DNA from: Liolophura sinensis
Taxonomy: Eukaryota; Mollusca; Polyplacophora; Chitonida; Chitonidae
Assembly: GCF_032854445.1 (NCBI RefSeq)
Contig: NC_088295.1
Span: 34,628,510-34,692,509, forward strand
Length of the DNA stretch: 64,000 nucleotides
Reading direction: 5' to 3'
Position numbers and translations under genes: made by a program. Numbering within the stretch: the stretch's first letter is position 1; each line of letters opens with the position of its first letter. Shown here piece after piece: positions 1-11,289 of this stretch. The notes beneath the pieces are model-generated. The model was not told the DNA's origin. It was given only the letters and a program-made list of their open reading frames with translations, and did not search any database.

Positions 1-1481
1 CCCTGTCCAGGTTGTTCACGTTGAGGAACACATCCACAGAACGCCCTGAAGTGCTGGTCCCCCTGGGAGTCCCCAGATACACAAGGTTCTGAGTCTCAGG
101 GCTGTTGTGGTCCACTTCAAAGGTGATCTCATTGGGGCCATCTGCGTCTGTGGCCGTTATTGTCTTGATCAGTATACCTGGTAAGGTAAGGGGCATAACT
201 GTCTAAGATTTATTTGTTTGACGATCTAACGCATGACAAAACAAAGAATGTTTTATTTAAAACCACAGCGACCAGGATTTTGGGTAGATAGGGAAATTCC
301 TTAAATACTTACTTTAAGCATTTCCATTATAAATCGGATTATTTTTTTTACTTTATACCTTACCGGTCATGGATTTTCAATTATGGCGCAGTATGTTTCT
401 TTTGCTTTCTAGACAGTGTAGTATATTTTCAATAGTGTAAGTAGTATATGGCCCCTGCTCGATCGACCGGCGATAGTTAATAATTTAATACGTGTAGGAG
501 AGTCCGGGAGTATATGAGCGCTGTTCATTGGTCATTACCCTAGCTCTGTAGCGAAGGGCGAATCTATTCCGACGCATGGAACTCAAATTACGCGTGTGTG
601 TCTGTTAATTGAAGAAGAACGGGCGTGACCTAAACACTCACCGTAGTATATTTATAGTCGAGCCAAGTTTAACTGTAAGGACGTTGTCAGTGACTGGCTG
701 AGACACGTATAGAGCCCCCGCCCCCGCTCCCCCGACTCCCCTACACGCATTAAATATTTCAGATGACGACCGCATATTTTCGGATTACGTTATTAGTTTA
801 TTTTTATTATTGTTTTGACAAACTATCGCAGGTCGCTCGTTTTGGGGCTATATACTACTACTAAGGCGAGTGTTTACGTCACACCAGTTCTTCTCCAATT
901 AACAAACACACACACACGCATAATTCGAGTTCCATGCGTCGGAATAGATTCGCCCGTCGGTTCGGAGAGAGGCTAATGACCAATCAGTAGCGCTCATATA
1001 CCCCGGCTCCCCTACACGCATTACATATTTGAGATGACGAATGCATATTTTCGGATTACATTATTAGTTTATTTTTTATTACTTTTGGGACGAATTATCT
1101 CCGGTCGCTCGAGAGGGGGATATACACTACTAGTGTAAAAATCTACAGTAACAAAATGGCGTACCTCTTGCTGCATTCTCTTTGGCCTGTGCAAAACCAT
1201 CAAAGCTGACCAATCGTGGAGGGTTGTTACCTGCAAGAAGTCTCATAGCATGATAAAAGACAAAAGCCAACCTGAATGATTGTATGTAAAATTATCACAC
1301 TTTAGACTCTCTTTCCCTATTATCTGTTGTTTTATTGCATATTCACAGGTTATGTTGTATTTGTTGACTGCACTGTTACTGCTCTGGAATAATGGTAAAT
1401 AGTCGACTCACCTTGAGCTTCTGAAATACAGCAAAGAAAATAGCCGATACAGACCATCCAGACATGCGCCATTGTGTCCAT
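1..1481 (-). CDS. Cadherin-23-like gene, 5' end (signal peptide + EC1), runs off left edge
   Basis: Three exons in phase: 1412-1481 (ATG 1479-1481, 23 codons +1), 1165-1230 and 1-177 (continues left). All junctions are GT-AG and phase 1. The first exon encodes a signal peptide with hydrophobic core VWMVCIGYFLCC, ending SEAQ. Exon 2 gives NNPPRLVSFDGFAQAKENAA, the N-terminal strand of a first cadherin repeat. Exon 3 carries TATDADG, the calcium-binding DxD region, and ends LNVNNLDR just before the expected LDRE motif. The layout resembles the EC1 of cadherin-23, recalled from memory. Such proteins are large single-pass calcium-dependent adhesion molecules on the cell surface. I chose this ATG because it opens the signal peptide; a second in-frame ATG lies 3 codons on. 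A near-identical copy of exons 1-2 lies at 9677-9993. Another member of the cadherin superfamily with a similar N-terminus is possible. Confidence 0.82.
440..1135. repeat. Foldback/MITE-like element with ~170 bp inverted arms
   Basis: The segment 486-655 is repeated as an imperfect reverse complement at about 845-1020; both contain the words TCTATTCCGACGCATGGA and TATATGAGCGCT in opposite orientation. Outer ends share GTAGT.TATA..GGCCCC-type sequence near 440 and 1130. The spacer (656-844) holds a second direct copy of the outer right end (730-865 matching 1005-1135), which suggests nested insertion. No transposase is seen. The element lies in the intron between cadherin exons 2 and 3. Its right arm recurs at 9417-9655. 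Confidence 0.65.
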
Positions 1482-2196
1482 CCGCGTGCGTTACTGGTGT
1501 TGGCAGTCAAATTTCAGGATAATATGTTCCTTACCCGAGTGTTGGGTAAATAAGGCTGACACAAATATGATAAACTATCTGGTCAAACTATCTATCTATT
1601 CAGTAATTCAGGAAGTAAACTCTTCAGATTATGTACATTTCAGATTACATAAATTTACCGACCGGTGCCTGACACGTAAAATCGTGCCTGGCAATGAAAT
1701 TTAGGATTATTTCGGAAGATGGCCTGTCAATCGCTAAGGCGCATGTTCAAGTTATTCACAAGTCCTTTCATGTTTGCCACCGTATCACGGTGTAGCTGTA
1801 AACAAACTTTCCGAATTTTCCAGACTTATAGGTTTCTGGAAAATTCTATTTCTGTATGATGAAAACAAACCGAGAGGCAGTTGATCCGGCCAAGTGCCCA
1901 TTCAGTGAAAACGCAATTAATGATAAACTCAGTAGTAAATGACGTAACTACACGTTTTCATACCATAGCCAAAGTCACTTGCAGAACTTAGCATGGATTG
2001 CGTGACGTCTCAATTAGATCACTCAACAGAGTACTAGGCCCAGTTCCTCACAGATATTCGATATTCTTTAATCGTACATTTGTCGTACGATATTTTGTAC
2101 GTCACTATTACCGTACTATTGTCCTAAATGGGCGATATCGTACATGTACGACATCTTTGTGAAACTGGCCCCAGCTCTTCTCATGACAAATTGAAG
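905..2196. repeat. Segmental duplication, copy 1
   Basis: This ~1.3 kb block is repeated in the same orientation at about 9417-10722 with only scattered differences. It contains the right arm of the foldback element, cadherin exons 1 and 2, and about 700 bp of 5' flank. It ends near TCTTCTCATGACAAA in both copies. The flank should include this gene's promoter, but I see no convincing TATA box at a fixed distance. The high identity over non-coding sequence points to a recent event or an assembly artefact. Confidence 0.88.
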
Positions 2197-2515
2197 CCCC
2201 CTCCAAAGACTTTAAAAATCGTACTGTTACTGCCTTGATTGGTGCTCAGAACTGAGAGGTTAGAGCAAGGAAACAGGGCTGGTTGGCTCGGTGTCAGTAT
2301 AATGTGACTGAATAGGCTGTCTTGTCTGGTGTCCTCGGCATGATACTTCAGTGGCGACAGCACTTCGCCGGCGTGGAATCGCCCTGCGGCAAGAAGACAC
2401 GATATATGTACACACACCCAGTAACTCCTCGTCGTCATTTGGCGGAAAAATTGTTAAGCACGACGTTAAACCCCAGGCATTGATATAGACTTTTATCCTA
2501 ACACTTCTCGCTGTC
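2197..2515 (+). repeat. SINE-like repeat, family 2
   Basis: The segment reads toward GTTAAGCACGACGTTAAACCCCAGGC, the reverse complement of the conserved end seen at 59926 (GCTTGGGGTTTAACGTCGTA). The same family is found near 20105 and at 59920-60255. The 59.9 kb copy has a tRNA-like head, so the family appears to be a tRNA-derived SINE; this copy lacks a clear head. Confidence 0.65.
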
Positions 2516-2814
2516 ATGAGTCTACTATCCTCTATATGATGGAATAATAATGATAATAATAAGTGATAATAATCAGTCGTTGACGCCCATGTAGCCGTTT
2601 ACGCTGTATAATGTTCCTACTTGTCGCGCACCAATCTGCTTTAACGCCATATCCGAAAGAATGTTTCCTACTATGGTAGTCCTTTTTATCGACATGGGAA
2701 ACTGGAGCGACCCGGGTAATTAAACGACCTATCTTAGGTCAAGTTACTAACGAACTGTTACATATTAGTGGAAGACATGGGATGAGATCATTAAAAATTT
2801 ACAAAATGGCGCCA

Positions 2815-3040
2815 GTAATTTATGTATTTATTTATGTATTTATTTTATGTAAGTTTTTTTACGTCGTATTCAAGAATATTTCACTGATACGACCATGCTT
2901 AGACCTTCCTACGTACGACCCGAAAGGAAGCCAAGATAAGTTAAACGAGGTCATAGTGACCGCATTGGTAATGGCCTCTTGGGTCAGTGTGCTGCGGTAC
3001 AGCATGCTAACAACGCGGCCACGGAATCCAAACGTCAGCA
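2815..3040 (-). repeat. SINE family 1, internally deleted copy
   Basis: On the minus strand this starts with a tRNA-like head (about 3030) and ends in an ATAAATA-rich tail (2819-2850). The words TACGTCGTATTCAAGAATATTTC and CTTCCTACGTACGACC are typical of the family. The middle section (CAGCATTATGGTGGG...CCATCCGCAGG) is missing. Confidence 0.7.
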
Positions 3041-3054
3041 ATTTATTGATTTGA

Positions 3055-3292
3055 TGTATTTGATTCAAGAATATCTCACTTAAATGACGGCGGCAAGCAT
3101 TATGGTGGGAGAAAACCGAGCAGAGTCCAGGGGAAACCCACAACCATCCGCAGGTTGCGAGCAGACCTTCCTACGTGCGACCCGAGAGGAAGCCAGAATA
3201 AGTTGGACTTCAACTCATAGTAGCAGGATTGGTGATAGACACCTGGGTAATTTGTGTTGCGCTAGCACTCTAACAACTAGGCCACGGAGGCC
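3055..3292 (-). repeat. SINE family 1, nearly full copy
   Basis: Contains CGGCGGCAAGCATTATGGTG, CCACAACCATCCGCAGG, CCTTCCTACGTGCGACC and a head with GGCCACGGAGGCC at the right end. It sits in tandem with the deleted copy at 2815-3040, separated by about 15 bp. Confidence 0.8.
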
Positions 3293-3816
3293 ACGCGTCA
3301 ATAATTAGACCACTTTATGTACATTTTCAGCACCAGCCACACCAGAGTGTGTTACGTTTCTTCAAAAGAACAGGTACGACGTTAAACCCCAAGCACTCAC
3401 TCAAAAGAACAGCAAGATATGGTATTCTTCGAGTGCAGAATTTATTACATACAGTCATAAGAATATATGAGAATATGAATATCAATAAAGAGTTAATCCT
3501 GGATCTGTTCTCACCTTTACGGCATTACAAACATATATGGTTTAATCTTTCGTTTAGAGTACAAAACTGTTGCGATATCATTGGAAACCGGTGGCTTCTA
3601 AGTTAAAATTACTATTTTCAAACGGTTGTTCTGCTAATGTTATTCTGGAGATTTGACTTTGATATTGTTTATGCGGTGGACTTTCTGAACAGTGGAATTT
3701 GAAAACTTACTTTTCTATTTTCAATTGCTCGAAAGTTTTGGAGAACAGGTTACATAAAACGTTTCCTTATGCCTTAATACGCGCGCAGTTCCCTCTTACT
3801 CTATGTGACTGGTGAG

Positions 3817-6800
3817 TTAGATCGTTGTAAGACATGTACATAGTTTAATCAATGATAACGCTAATGTTAATATTGCCACTGTGCTCAGTCTCAGTGCTTG
3901 TGCTTTATTAACGGGACACTGCGGAGAGGTCACCTTATAGTCCAGAATTGTCACGCGAACAAGAGCTGAGCCAGAGAGCATGTCTGGTGTAGCGGTTTCC
4001 ATGGCAACGATCTGTGAAAACAGGGAATAAGTCATTAGTCACATTGTACTCTTGACATTATACCAATAGCAAAGGTACCAACTAAATCTCAAAATTATCC
4101 GAGGCAAGAAACACTTCGCGATATTTGGCCAAATAACAAAGATGTTTATAGCACAAATCTTAGTACAGTACCGTAAAGCTGAGATGTGAGTTTCCATCCT
4201 GAGCGAGCTCAGTGCTGGAGTTCACTTTCAGTGTGATGGCAGACTCGTGGAAGACAACTCGGGGATGAGGGCTGAATACATAGTAAGGGTGGCCATCTTT
4301 CTCGAGTGTTATGGTGAATTTTGAATTCATACCCTGAAGAAAAAGAAGTACTTTGTTAATGATTGAAGAACCCCGTGAGTTTCCCTCGGGATCTGCCCGA
4401 TTTTCTCCCACCATAATGTTTCGTCTCAGTGAAATATTCTTGAGTACAGGGTAAAACACCAATCAAAAAAGTAAATTAATTCTCTTCCAAGCTTTCTCAC
4501 TCGATTTCAATGTGGCCGAGAAAGCACTACTGTCAGTCTGAAAACAGTACTGTTCGAACAAAAACGATTCAATTCACAATACATACTCCGGATAGTCCAG
4601 TGATTCCAGTTCTGAAACAGATTGTTGCAATATGCTATCATACAAATCATGTCATTACCATGCCAGTCATGTTACCATACCGGTCATGCCGTTGCCGTCC
4701 AGGTCATGCTACCATGCAAATTATGCTACCACACAGGTCATACTACCACGCAGGATATGCTACCAAGATGGTCAAGCTACCACGCAGGTCATGCTATCAT
4801 GATGGCACTGCTACCACACAGGTCATGTTACCATGATGGTAAAGCTACCACACAGGCCATGATACCATGATAGTAAAGCTGCCACACTGGTCATGCTGCC
4901 AATGATTTATTTGAACCTTTTTACAGAGATTTCATGCAGAACATTAATCAGAAAGTCAAGAAGACAATACAAATTTCTTTCAATTTTAAAACCCTTTAGA
5001 TGGCCACCGTCGTATAATTAAGATATTCTTGAGTACGACGTAAAACAACGCACTTAAGTAAATAAATCAAAAGCATTTACACTATTTAAACCACTGCAAA
5101 TAAGCTTGCAAGTGGGTTTCTAATATTTTGTTGTTTCAAAGGTTTCTACATCTTTCCTTACCTGATCCTGATCTTGGACATAGATAAGTTCTGACACATC
5201 CAGCTGAATGGGAGTGCCCTTCCGTGCGTTCTTCAGAATAGACGCGCTGTACAAGGACCTGTCAAACTCTGGAGCGTGGTCATTAACATCCTGCACAGCG
5301 ATCAACACCAACATCGTAGCAGTTGTCTCCCCTTTCTGCATTTGGCCTGGCGCAACAGTCTCTCTTTGGCTGAAAAAGGAAATGGTGTGGTGTAAGTATA
5401 AAAGCTATTATTTTATTGTTTTAAACATGCATATTCAATAAATGCATGTTGATTAGATAGTTACAGTTGTTTGTATCGCGTTGTTGCAACATTTTCATTC
5501 ATCGTTCCATCGCTTCGCAGAATCGTGTCTTCGTTCCTAAACATCGTTCCATCGGTTTGAGGTATTGTCACATTGATTGGTTCCATCTTTCCATCGCTAC
5601 GCGCTGTCGGACATCGTGCCATTAATTCGTTCCATCGTCGTGCCCTTAAGAAGGATCTCTTGGTTTAAAGTGAGCTTGTATGGAGAGGATTATGTAGTAT
5701 TGCTCCATTGAAAAGCTTGTATATACCAGGTCGACAGCAAGGTTTTGCATTGAGGTGCTTTCCGTTAGGTAGTGGGTTTAAGAAAATTAGTGGCAAAGTA
5801 ATAACATAGGCCTAAATAAGTAGAAAAAAAGTGGAGTAGTATTCGCAAATTAGATTAATTAACATTAGGTAAGTTGCAGGAATCCAACAATCTTTGGAAG
5901 ACAAACAATGGACTAACTAACATACCTCGACAGTCAAATCAAACACGCTTCCCTGATCGAGCAGCTCTGGTAGATTACTGTCAAGCTTGCCATTTACAGT
6001 GATCTTTCCTGTAAACGCATCAATACGGAAGTCACTTCTGGAATCTGGAATCAGGCAAAAGAAGCCGCAGGTATGATGTAGCATTTTTGCACTAGTAGAT
6101 ATATAACTTTCTTGAAATGACGCAAAGACCAAAGACTACGAATGGACAGTAGAACTACATAATAATTTTATTTATCTATTTGATTGGTGTTTTAGGCCGT
6201 ACTCAAGAATATTTCACTTAAATGACGACCGCATTATATTACATAATAATAGGGCCCATAATTGTTTATATACTCGTACGGACACCTTTTATGTTCGTTA
6301 AAATACTCAGTTATGAATTCTTCACGCCTACTATCGCGGTCAACAGGGGAAACAATAATGACGGGGGGGAAACCCCAGACCTCCGCAAGTTAATGGCGTA
6401 CTGACATAGACATATGAAAACCGTCTTAGTGGGAGACAAGGGATTTTCAACGAATTTAAAACAAAGCCAAACTAGCGCCGTGGACCGCTTATTATCCCCA
6501 GGTCACAACGAGCAGTGAGAGTGGGTATCTACAAATTCCCTATCCAAGTGTGTAGACGGAACTTTATCGTTTTAGACAAGAAGTGAAATATGGCATCGTC
6601 AGATGACACTGGGAAAAATTTGGAATAATCACCGGCTCCCAAGGTTTTGTATACTAAAGGATATAAGTGACTTGTAAATCCATTATAATAGCACGGTTAT
6701 AATGTGTTTAGGAAACAGTTTTGAAATGCTAACAATTCAAATAAAACCAGGTCAGTGTGACAATGTCATTATGATAAAATCAAACTCCTTACACAATTCT

Positions 6801-9800
6801 TAAATTTCACTGGAATATACGAATTCAAAAAGGAACTAAGCAAAGGAACCTGGTTGGGTAATGGGGTATATGTCCCAGTGCAGGGAAAACACCAAAAAAT
6901 GATGATTTTTCACCAAGAGTGCCTTTTTGATGCGTTATTACTCCATAACCAATTCTTCTATGGAAATGAAACTGTTATGAGCGCAATGGCCAAAGATTTG
7001 TTCTTCTCATTCTGCAGTATGTCTTCAGAGTTGCACTGGGATTTTGAAACATGCACTTTATTATCGTAAACATTTCTGAGTTTGATTGCCTTATCTGACT
7101 CCAAACATTGAAGGAATAACAGAAATGCTGGAGCTCTACTCACAGTTCAAGAAGCGATACGCTATGGGATTTGATACACCGCCATCTCCATCCATGGCTA
7201 GCACAGAAATAACTGGTGTGCCCTGAAATGAGAGGGGCATCAGAAAGAGCAAATCATACAATTCAATGGAAATATTCGAGCAATAAGAGATGGCCAAATT
7301 GGAATTATCTAAGATGTTGGGCATTGCATATTTTAGCCGTAACAGATGCCATGGGTTATTACTGAACAAAGTAGCATATTCTTTCTTTCATTTAATAATG
7401 CAAAGTACAGGTTAAACTTGTTCGTTTACTTGACTCTTTCAAGTGCAACACATGTTATCTAATAACTCGGCCGCCGATGCGGAACTTCTCCATATTTAAT
7501 TCTGTTTGATTTGTGTATGTCTCCCACAAAAAATTACCACTCTCCATACATAGCTGTCGATTGTAAATGGATGCAATGGCACGACCGAAATGCGCAGTTT
7601 TCAAGTTGCGTCATAACGCCAACAGAGTTACGTCCCACGGCATGGCAACAAATATTACTTACTACTGTGGCGTTCTCTAGGATGACCGTTGTGTAAGGTG
7701 TGTTAACAAAATAAGGCTTGGTATCCTGGACATCTTCGATGGCGATGATCACATCAGTGGTAGCGTTAAGACCTCCGCCATCCTGTCCCACAAACCACAA
7801 ACACACTGATAACAAAATGGTATGACTGTAAATAGTGACTTTGCTATATATTGTGGCATGGAGGGTTACTTAAAAGGTAAAAACTATCGATAAAGATATA
7901 TTGGCTGATAAATTTCCACAGAAACTTTCATGATATCCCTGAAAATATTGTCTAGAGACTATGCAGAATCTCCTATTTTATTTGATTTATTTATATATTT
8001 ACCGCTATGCTCTAGAATTTTTCACTGTATGGTGGCGATCAGTTTTAAGGGTGTAGGAAACCGAGTGCTTCCCCAAAGACTTGTAGACAATTCGACTTTA
8101 ATGAACGTAGAGGGGGAATCTATAAGTCCCTCGTCCAAGACGGGGATTCCAAACAGTATTGGACATTATTTTCTGTACCATACAGCATATGTTCTATAAC
8201 CTGTGAGTTTGAAATGTTTTAGTAGAAAAGTGAGCCAGGACAGTTAACATAAAACTAGAAAATTGTTTTACTTCAATAGGTGCATATGTGATGTTTGTGT
8301 AGAATCTGTAGTTCAGACAGGCAGCTGTTAACAAACAGAGTTAAGAAATGTTGAGAAAGAAATTCTCCAATGATTTACAAACCGTGGCAGTCAGCTGTAA
8401 CTGGTAAAAGTTGTGCTTCTCGAAATCCAAAGTACCGTTTAGGTAGATATGACCTTGACAAGGTGTAGTTCTGAAGGTCGACCTGTAAGCCTCATCTGTC
8501 AACTGTAGGATAAATTTTATACAGGCCTGGTAAACTAATAATAAAAACTTGAGCTCCAAACATCAGAAAACACCATTCAGCTATGCATTACGTAGCGTAT
8601 GTCAATACCATCTTAACAACATGTCACAACATTTAAGTACCTGTGTAGTGGTCTACACCTCTTTAGGGATTATCAGCATAGTATCTACTAAACACTTAAT
8701 GATTGTCTTATGCTCTATTTTAATAGAGCATAAGACAATCATTAAGTGTTTAGTAGATACTATGCTGATAATCCCTAAGGAGGTGATCATATTTGCATTA
8801 AATAGCGGGCGAACCTCCTGGCTTATAGCCGAGCAGGCAAAGTAGCTTAAGATGGATTCGAGCCTGCGACCGAGACCAACTGAAACAGAGAACCAGCCAT
8901 GCCTTGATGACTTACCTCAAGAGAATAAGAAACACTTCCTCCTATTCCTGTATCTGGATCCACAGTCTGTGTCCCATCAAAGACCAAAGTGCCGTTCGGG
9001 GCATCCTGTTGTAAAGAAAAAAGACAATTTGACAGCTCTTGACAGATTTCATATGTATTCATCAAAAGCAATACCATCATAATATTTAAATATCTTCTAA
9101 ATCTTAGACAGCAGGTATACACACCTACACAGACTGCTCATTGGTCAACTCACCTCACTGATGCTGGCTCTGTAAGGGGTTCCCCTAAACTGGGGCACCT
9201 CATCGTTAACATCTTGAATGAAAAGAGTCATAGAAGCATACACCTGAAAGTGAAAAAGACACTACAAAAAACTGCTCAACAGTTACATGAATATGTGTGA
9301 TGCTTCATATCATTTCTTCTGAAAAGTCAACTTTTCTCCTTAGTGAAGTACAGCACGAATGATATATTTCCTGTTATTTCCAATAAATCACTTCTGCCAA
9401 CATAATTTCGGAGCACAACACACACGCACGCATAATTCGAGTTCCATGCGTCGGAATAGATTCGCCCGTCGGTTTGGAGAGAGGCTAATGACCAATCAGT
9501 AGCGCTCATATACCCCGGTTCCCCTACACGCATTAAATATTTGAGATGACGACCGCATATTTTCGGATTACATTATTAGTTTATTTTTTATTACTTTTGG
9601 GACGAATTATCTCCGGTCGCTCGAGAGGGGGATATACACTACTAGTGTAAAAATCTACAGTAACAAAATGGCGTACCTCTTGCTGCATTCTCTTCGGCCT
9701 GTGCAAAACCATCAAAGCTGACCAATCGTGGAGGGTTGTTACCTGCAAGAAGTATCATAGCATGATAAAAGACAAAAGCCAACCTGTGTGATTGGATGTA

Positions 9801-11289
9801 AAATTATCACACTTTAGACTCTTTTTCCCTATTATCTGTTGTGTTATTGCATATTCACAGGTTATGTTGTGATTGTTGACTGCGCTGTGACTGCTCTCGA
9901 AGAATGGTAAATAGTCGACTCACCTTGAGCTTCTGAAATACAGCAAAGAAAATAGCCGATACAGACCATCCAGACATGCGCCATTGTGTCCATCCGCGTG
10001 CGTTACTGGTGTTGGCAGTCAAATTTCAGGATAATATGTTCCTTACCCGAGTGTTGGGTAAATAAGGTTGACACAAATATGATAAACTATCTGGTCAAAC
10101 CCTATTCAACAATTCAGGAAGTAAACTCTTCAGATTATATACATTTCAGATTACATAAATTTACCGACCGGTGTCTGACACGTAAAATCGTACCTGGCAA
10201 TGAAATATAGGATTATTTAGGAAGATGGCCTGTCAGTCGCTACAGCGCATGTTCAAGTTGTGGACAAGTCCTTTCATGTTTGCCACCGTATCACGGTGTA
10301 GCTGTAAACAAACTTGCCAAATTTCCCAGACTTGTAGGTTTCTGGAAAATTCTATTCCTGTATGATGAAAACAAACCGAGAGGCAGTTGATCCGGCCAAG
10401 TGCCCATTGAAGTGTATCTACCAGTCAACCGAAGTTCAGTGAAAACGCAATTAATGATAAACTCAGTAATAAATGACGTAACGACACGTTTTCATACCAT
10501 AGCCAAAGTCACTTGCACAGCTTAGCATGGATAGCGTGACGTCATAATTAGGTCACTAGGCCCAGTTCCACACAGCGGCGTACGATATTCTTTTATCGTA
10601 CATTTGTCGTACGATATTTTGTACGTCACTATTACCGTACTATTGTCCTAAAAGGGAGATATCGTACCTGTACTACATCTTTGTGAAACCAGCCCCAGCT
10701 CTTCTCATGACAAAATGAAGCGTTTACTAGTGACACCTGGGTTTTGACATGGCATAGCTTGCCTTACAGAACATAAAATGCCATAAAACCTATGATATCC
10801 GTTTACATTGAAGGATTGTCATTCAGGGAAATATATTTTTAGAAATGTTATTTAGACAAGTGAGTCACTTCAGGCCGTTTGAAAAAGACACGTGCGCTGA
10901 CACTAACTTGCTCCATCGTGCAGTTGATGGCCCTTACATGACTTACAATTTAATCTCAAATAAAGGCTTTCAACGCTTTACATGGTCTACAATCTATCAT
11001 CTGTAATTATAATTAGAAGAAGATCCTGTTGTAACGTACACTTTGTCTCAGACGTTAGACAAACACGGAACTAAGATGTCCTAGGATAAAAAAAACTGCT
11101 GGTATACACTTAAATTTCATCAGTGAACATTTCTTTTTCAAACGGCCGAAATGACTTAGCGAAAGGTATACATTAATAAAAATAGTTTCTATAGTCTCAC
11201 TGGCCATATTTTCGCGGTAAATAAAGTATACTTACCGGATTGTTTACCCCATCACGGATCGCAAAACGCAAGTTTCTCTCTGGAGGGTC
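3817..11289 (-). CDS. Cadherin-23-like exon series (end of EC1 to ~EC4), incomplete at the 5' end
   Basis: Ten exons: 11236-11289, 9154-9243, 8916-9005, 8383-8502, 7663-7782, 7144-7222, 5926-6044, 5162-5369, 4172-4333, 3934-4011. They join in phase except between 5926 and 5369. The product shows linked cadherin repeats: DVNDEVPQF, DPDTGIGGSVSY, LNGTLDFEKHNFYQLQLTA, EDVQDTKPYF, DVNDHAPEF and DQDQGMNSKF. Order and wording match cadherin-23 EC1-EC4 as I remember it, including GxGGSVxYS and DVQDxxPxF. No exon for the signal peptide or EC1 start is found upstream of 11289. After exon 3934-4011 (ends VTILDYK, then GTGACC) no exon for the next repeat is seen. Read-through instead gives a hydrophobic tail and stop at 3817. 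It is either a decayed or partial duplicate, or a gene whose remaining exons I failed to find. Confidence 0.78.
4372..4480 (+). repeat. SINE family 1, 3' fragment
   Basis: CCCGATTTTCTCCCACCATAATG followed by GTGAAATATTCTTGAGTACAGGG and CACCAATCAAA. It is a 5'-truncated copy in a cadherin intron. Confidence 0.72.
4640..4900. repeat. Degenerate minisatellite (~16-18 bp unit, CAGGTCATGCTACCA-like)
   Basis: About fourteen imperfect copies of a GGTCATGCTACCAC/TGATGGT motif. It lies in the intron between exons 5162-5369 and 4172-4333. The open frames across it are low-complexity (CYHTGHA...) and not genes. Confidence 0.8.
4995..5070 (+). repeat. SINE family 1, tail fragment
   Basis: GGCCACCGTCGTATAATTAAG, ATATTCTTGAGTACGACG and AAGTAAATAAATC mark the last ~75 bp of the SINE. 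Confidence 0.65.
6168..6400 (-). repeat. SINE family 1, decayed copy
   Basis: The tail end TTTGATTGGTGTTTTAGGCCG and TACTCAAGAATATTTCACTT is at 6178-6222. A fragment of the body (GAAACCCCAGACCTCCGCAAG) is near 6370. Unrelated AT-rich sequence lies between. Confidence 0.55.
7975..8105 (-). repeat. SINE family 3 fragment
   Basis: TACCGCTATGCTCTAGAATTT, TGGTGGCGATCAGTTTTAAGG and GAAACCGAGTG resemble segments at 55490-55580 and 60570-60620. It is a second tRNA-SINE-like family distinct from family 1. Confidence 0.5.
8656..8785. repeat. Near-perfect 64 bp inverted repeat (long hairpin)
   Basis: The left arm 8656-8719 is the reverse complement of 8722-8785 with one mismatch (position 8662) and a 2-base loop. 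No target-site duplication is visible at the ends. It lies in the cadherin intron between exons 8916-9005 and 8383-8502, so the transcript would fold into a 64 bp duplex. Confidence 0.93.
9417..10722. repeat. Segmental duplication, copy 2
   Basis: Same orientation as 905-2196, starting within the right arm of the foldback element (ACGCATAATTCGAGTTCCATG) and ending at TCTTCTCATGACAAAATGAAG. It carries a ~25 bp segment around 10410-10435 that is absent from copy 1. It sits wholly within the intron between cadherin exons 11236-11289 and 9154-9243. Confidence 0.88.
9677..9993 (-). pseudogene. Duplicated cadherin exons 1-2 (signal peptide and EC1 start)
   Basis: Exon 9924-9993 (ATG 9991-9993) repeats the signal-peptide exon at 1412-1481. 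Exon 9677-9742 repeats 1165-1230 with one coding difference seen (AQAK becomes AQAE). Splice sites are intact. The pair ends in phase 1, but the next cadherin exon downstream (9154-9243) starts in phase 0, so a direct splice would be out of frame. No copy of EC1 exon 3 lies in the 430 bp between. It is probably a non-coding duplicate or an orphan 5' end, but it carries a duplicated 5' flank and could still be transcribed. Confidence 0.7.

Noticed and set aside
4510-4870. Two His/Tyr/Cys-rich plus-strand open frames
   Set aside because: Low-complexity translation of the CAGGTCATGCTACCA minisatellite.
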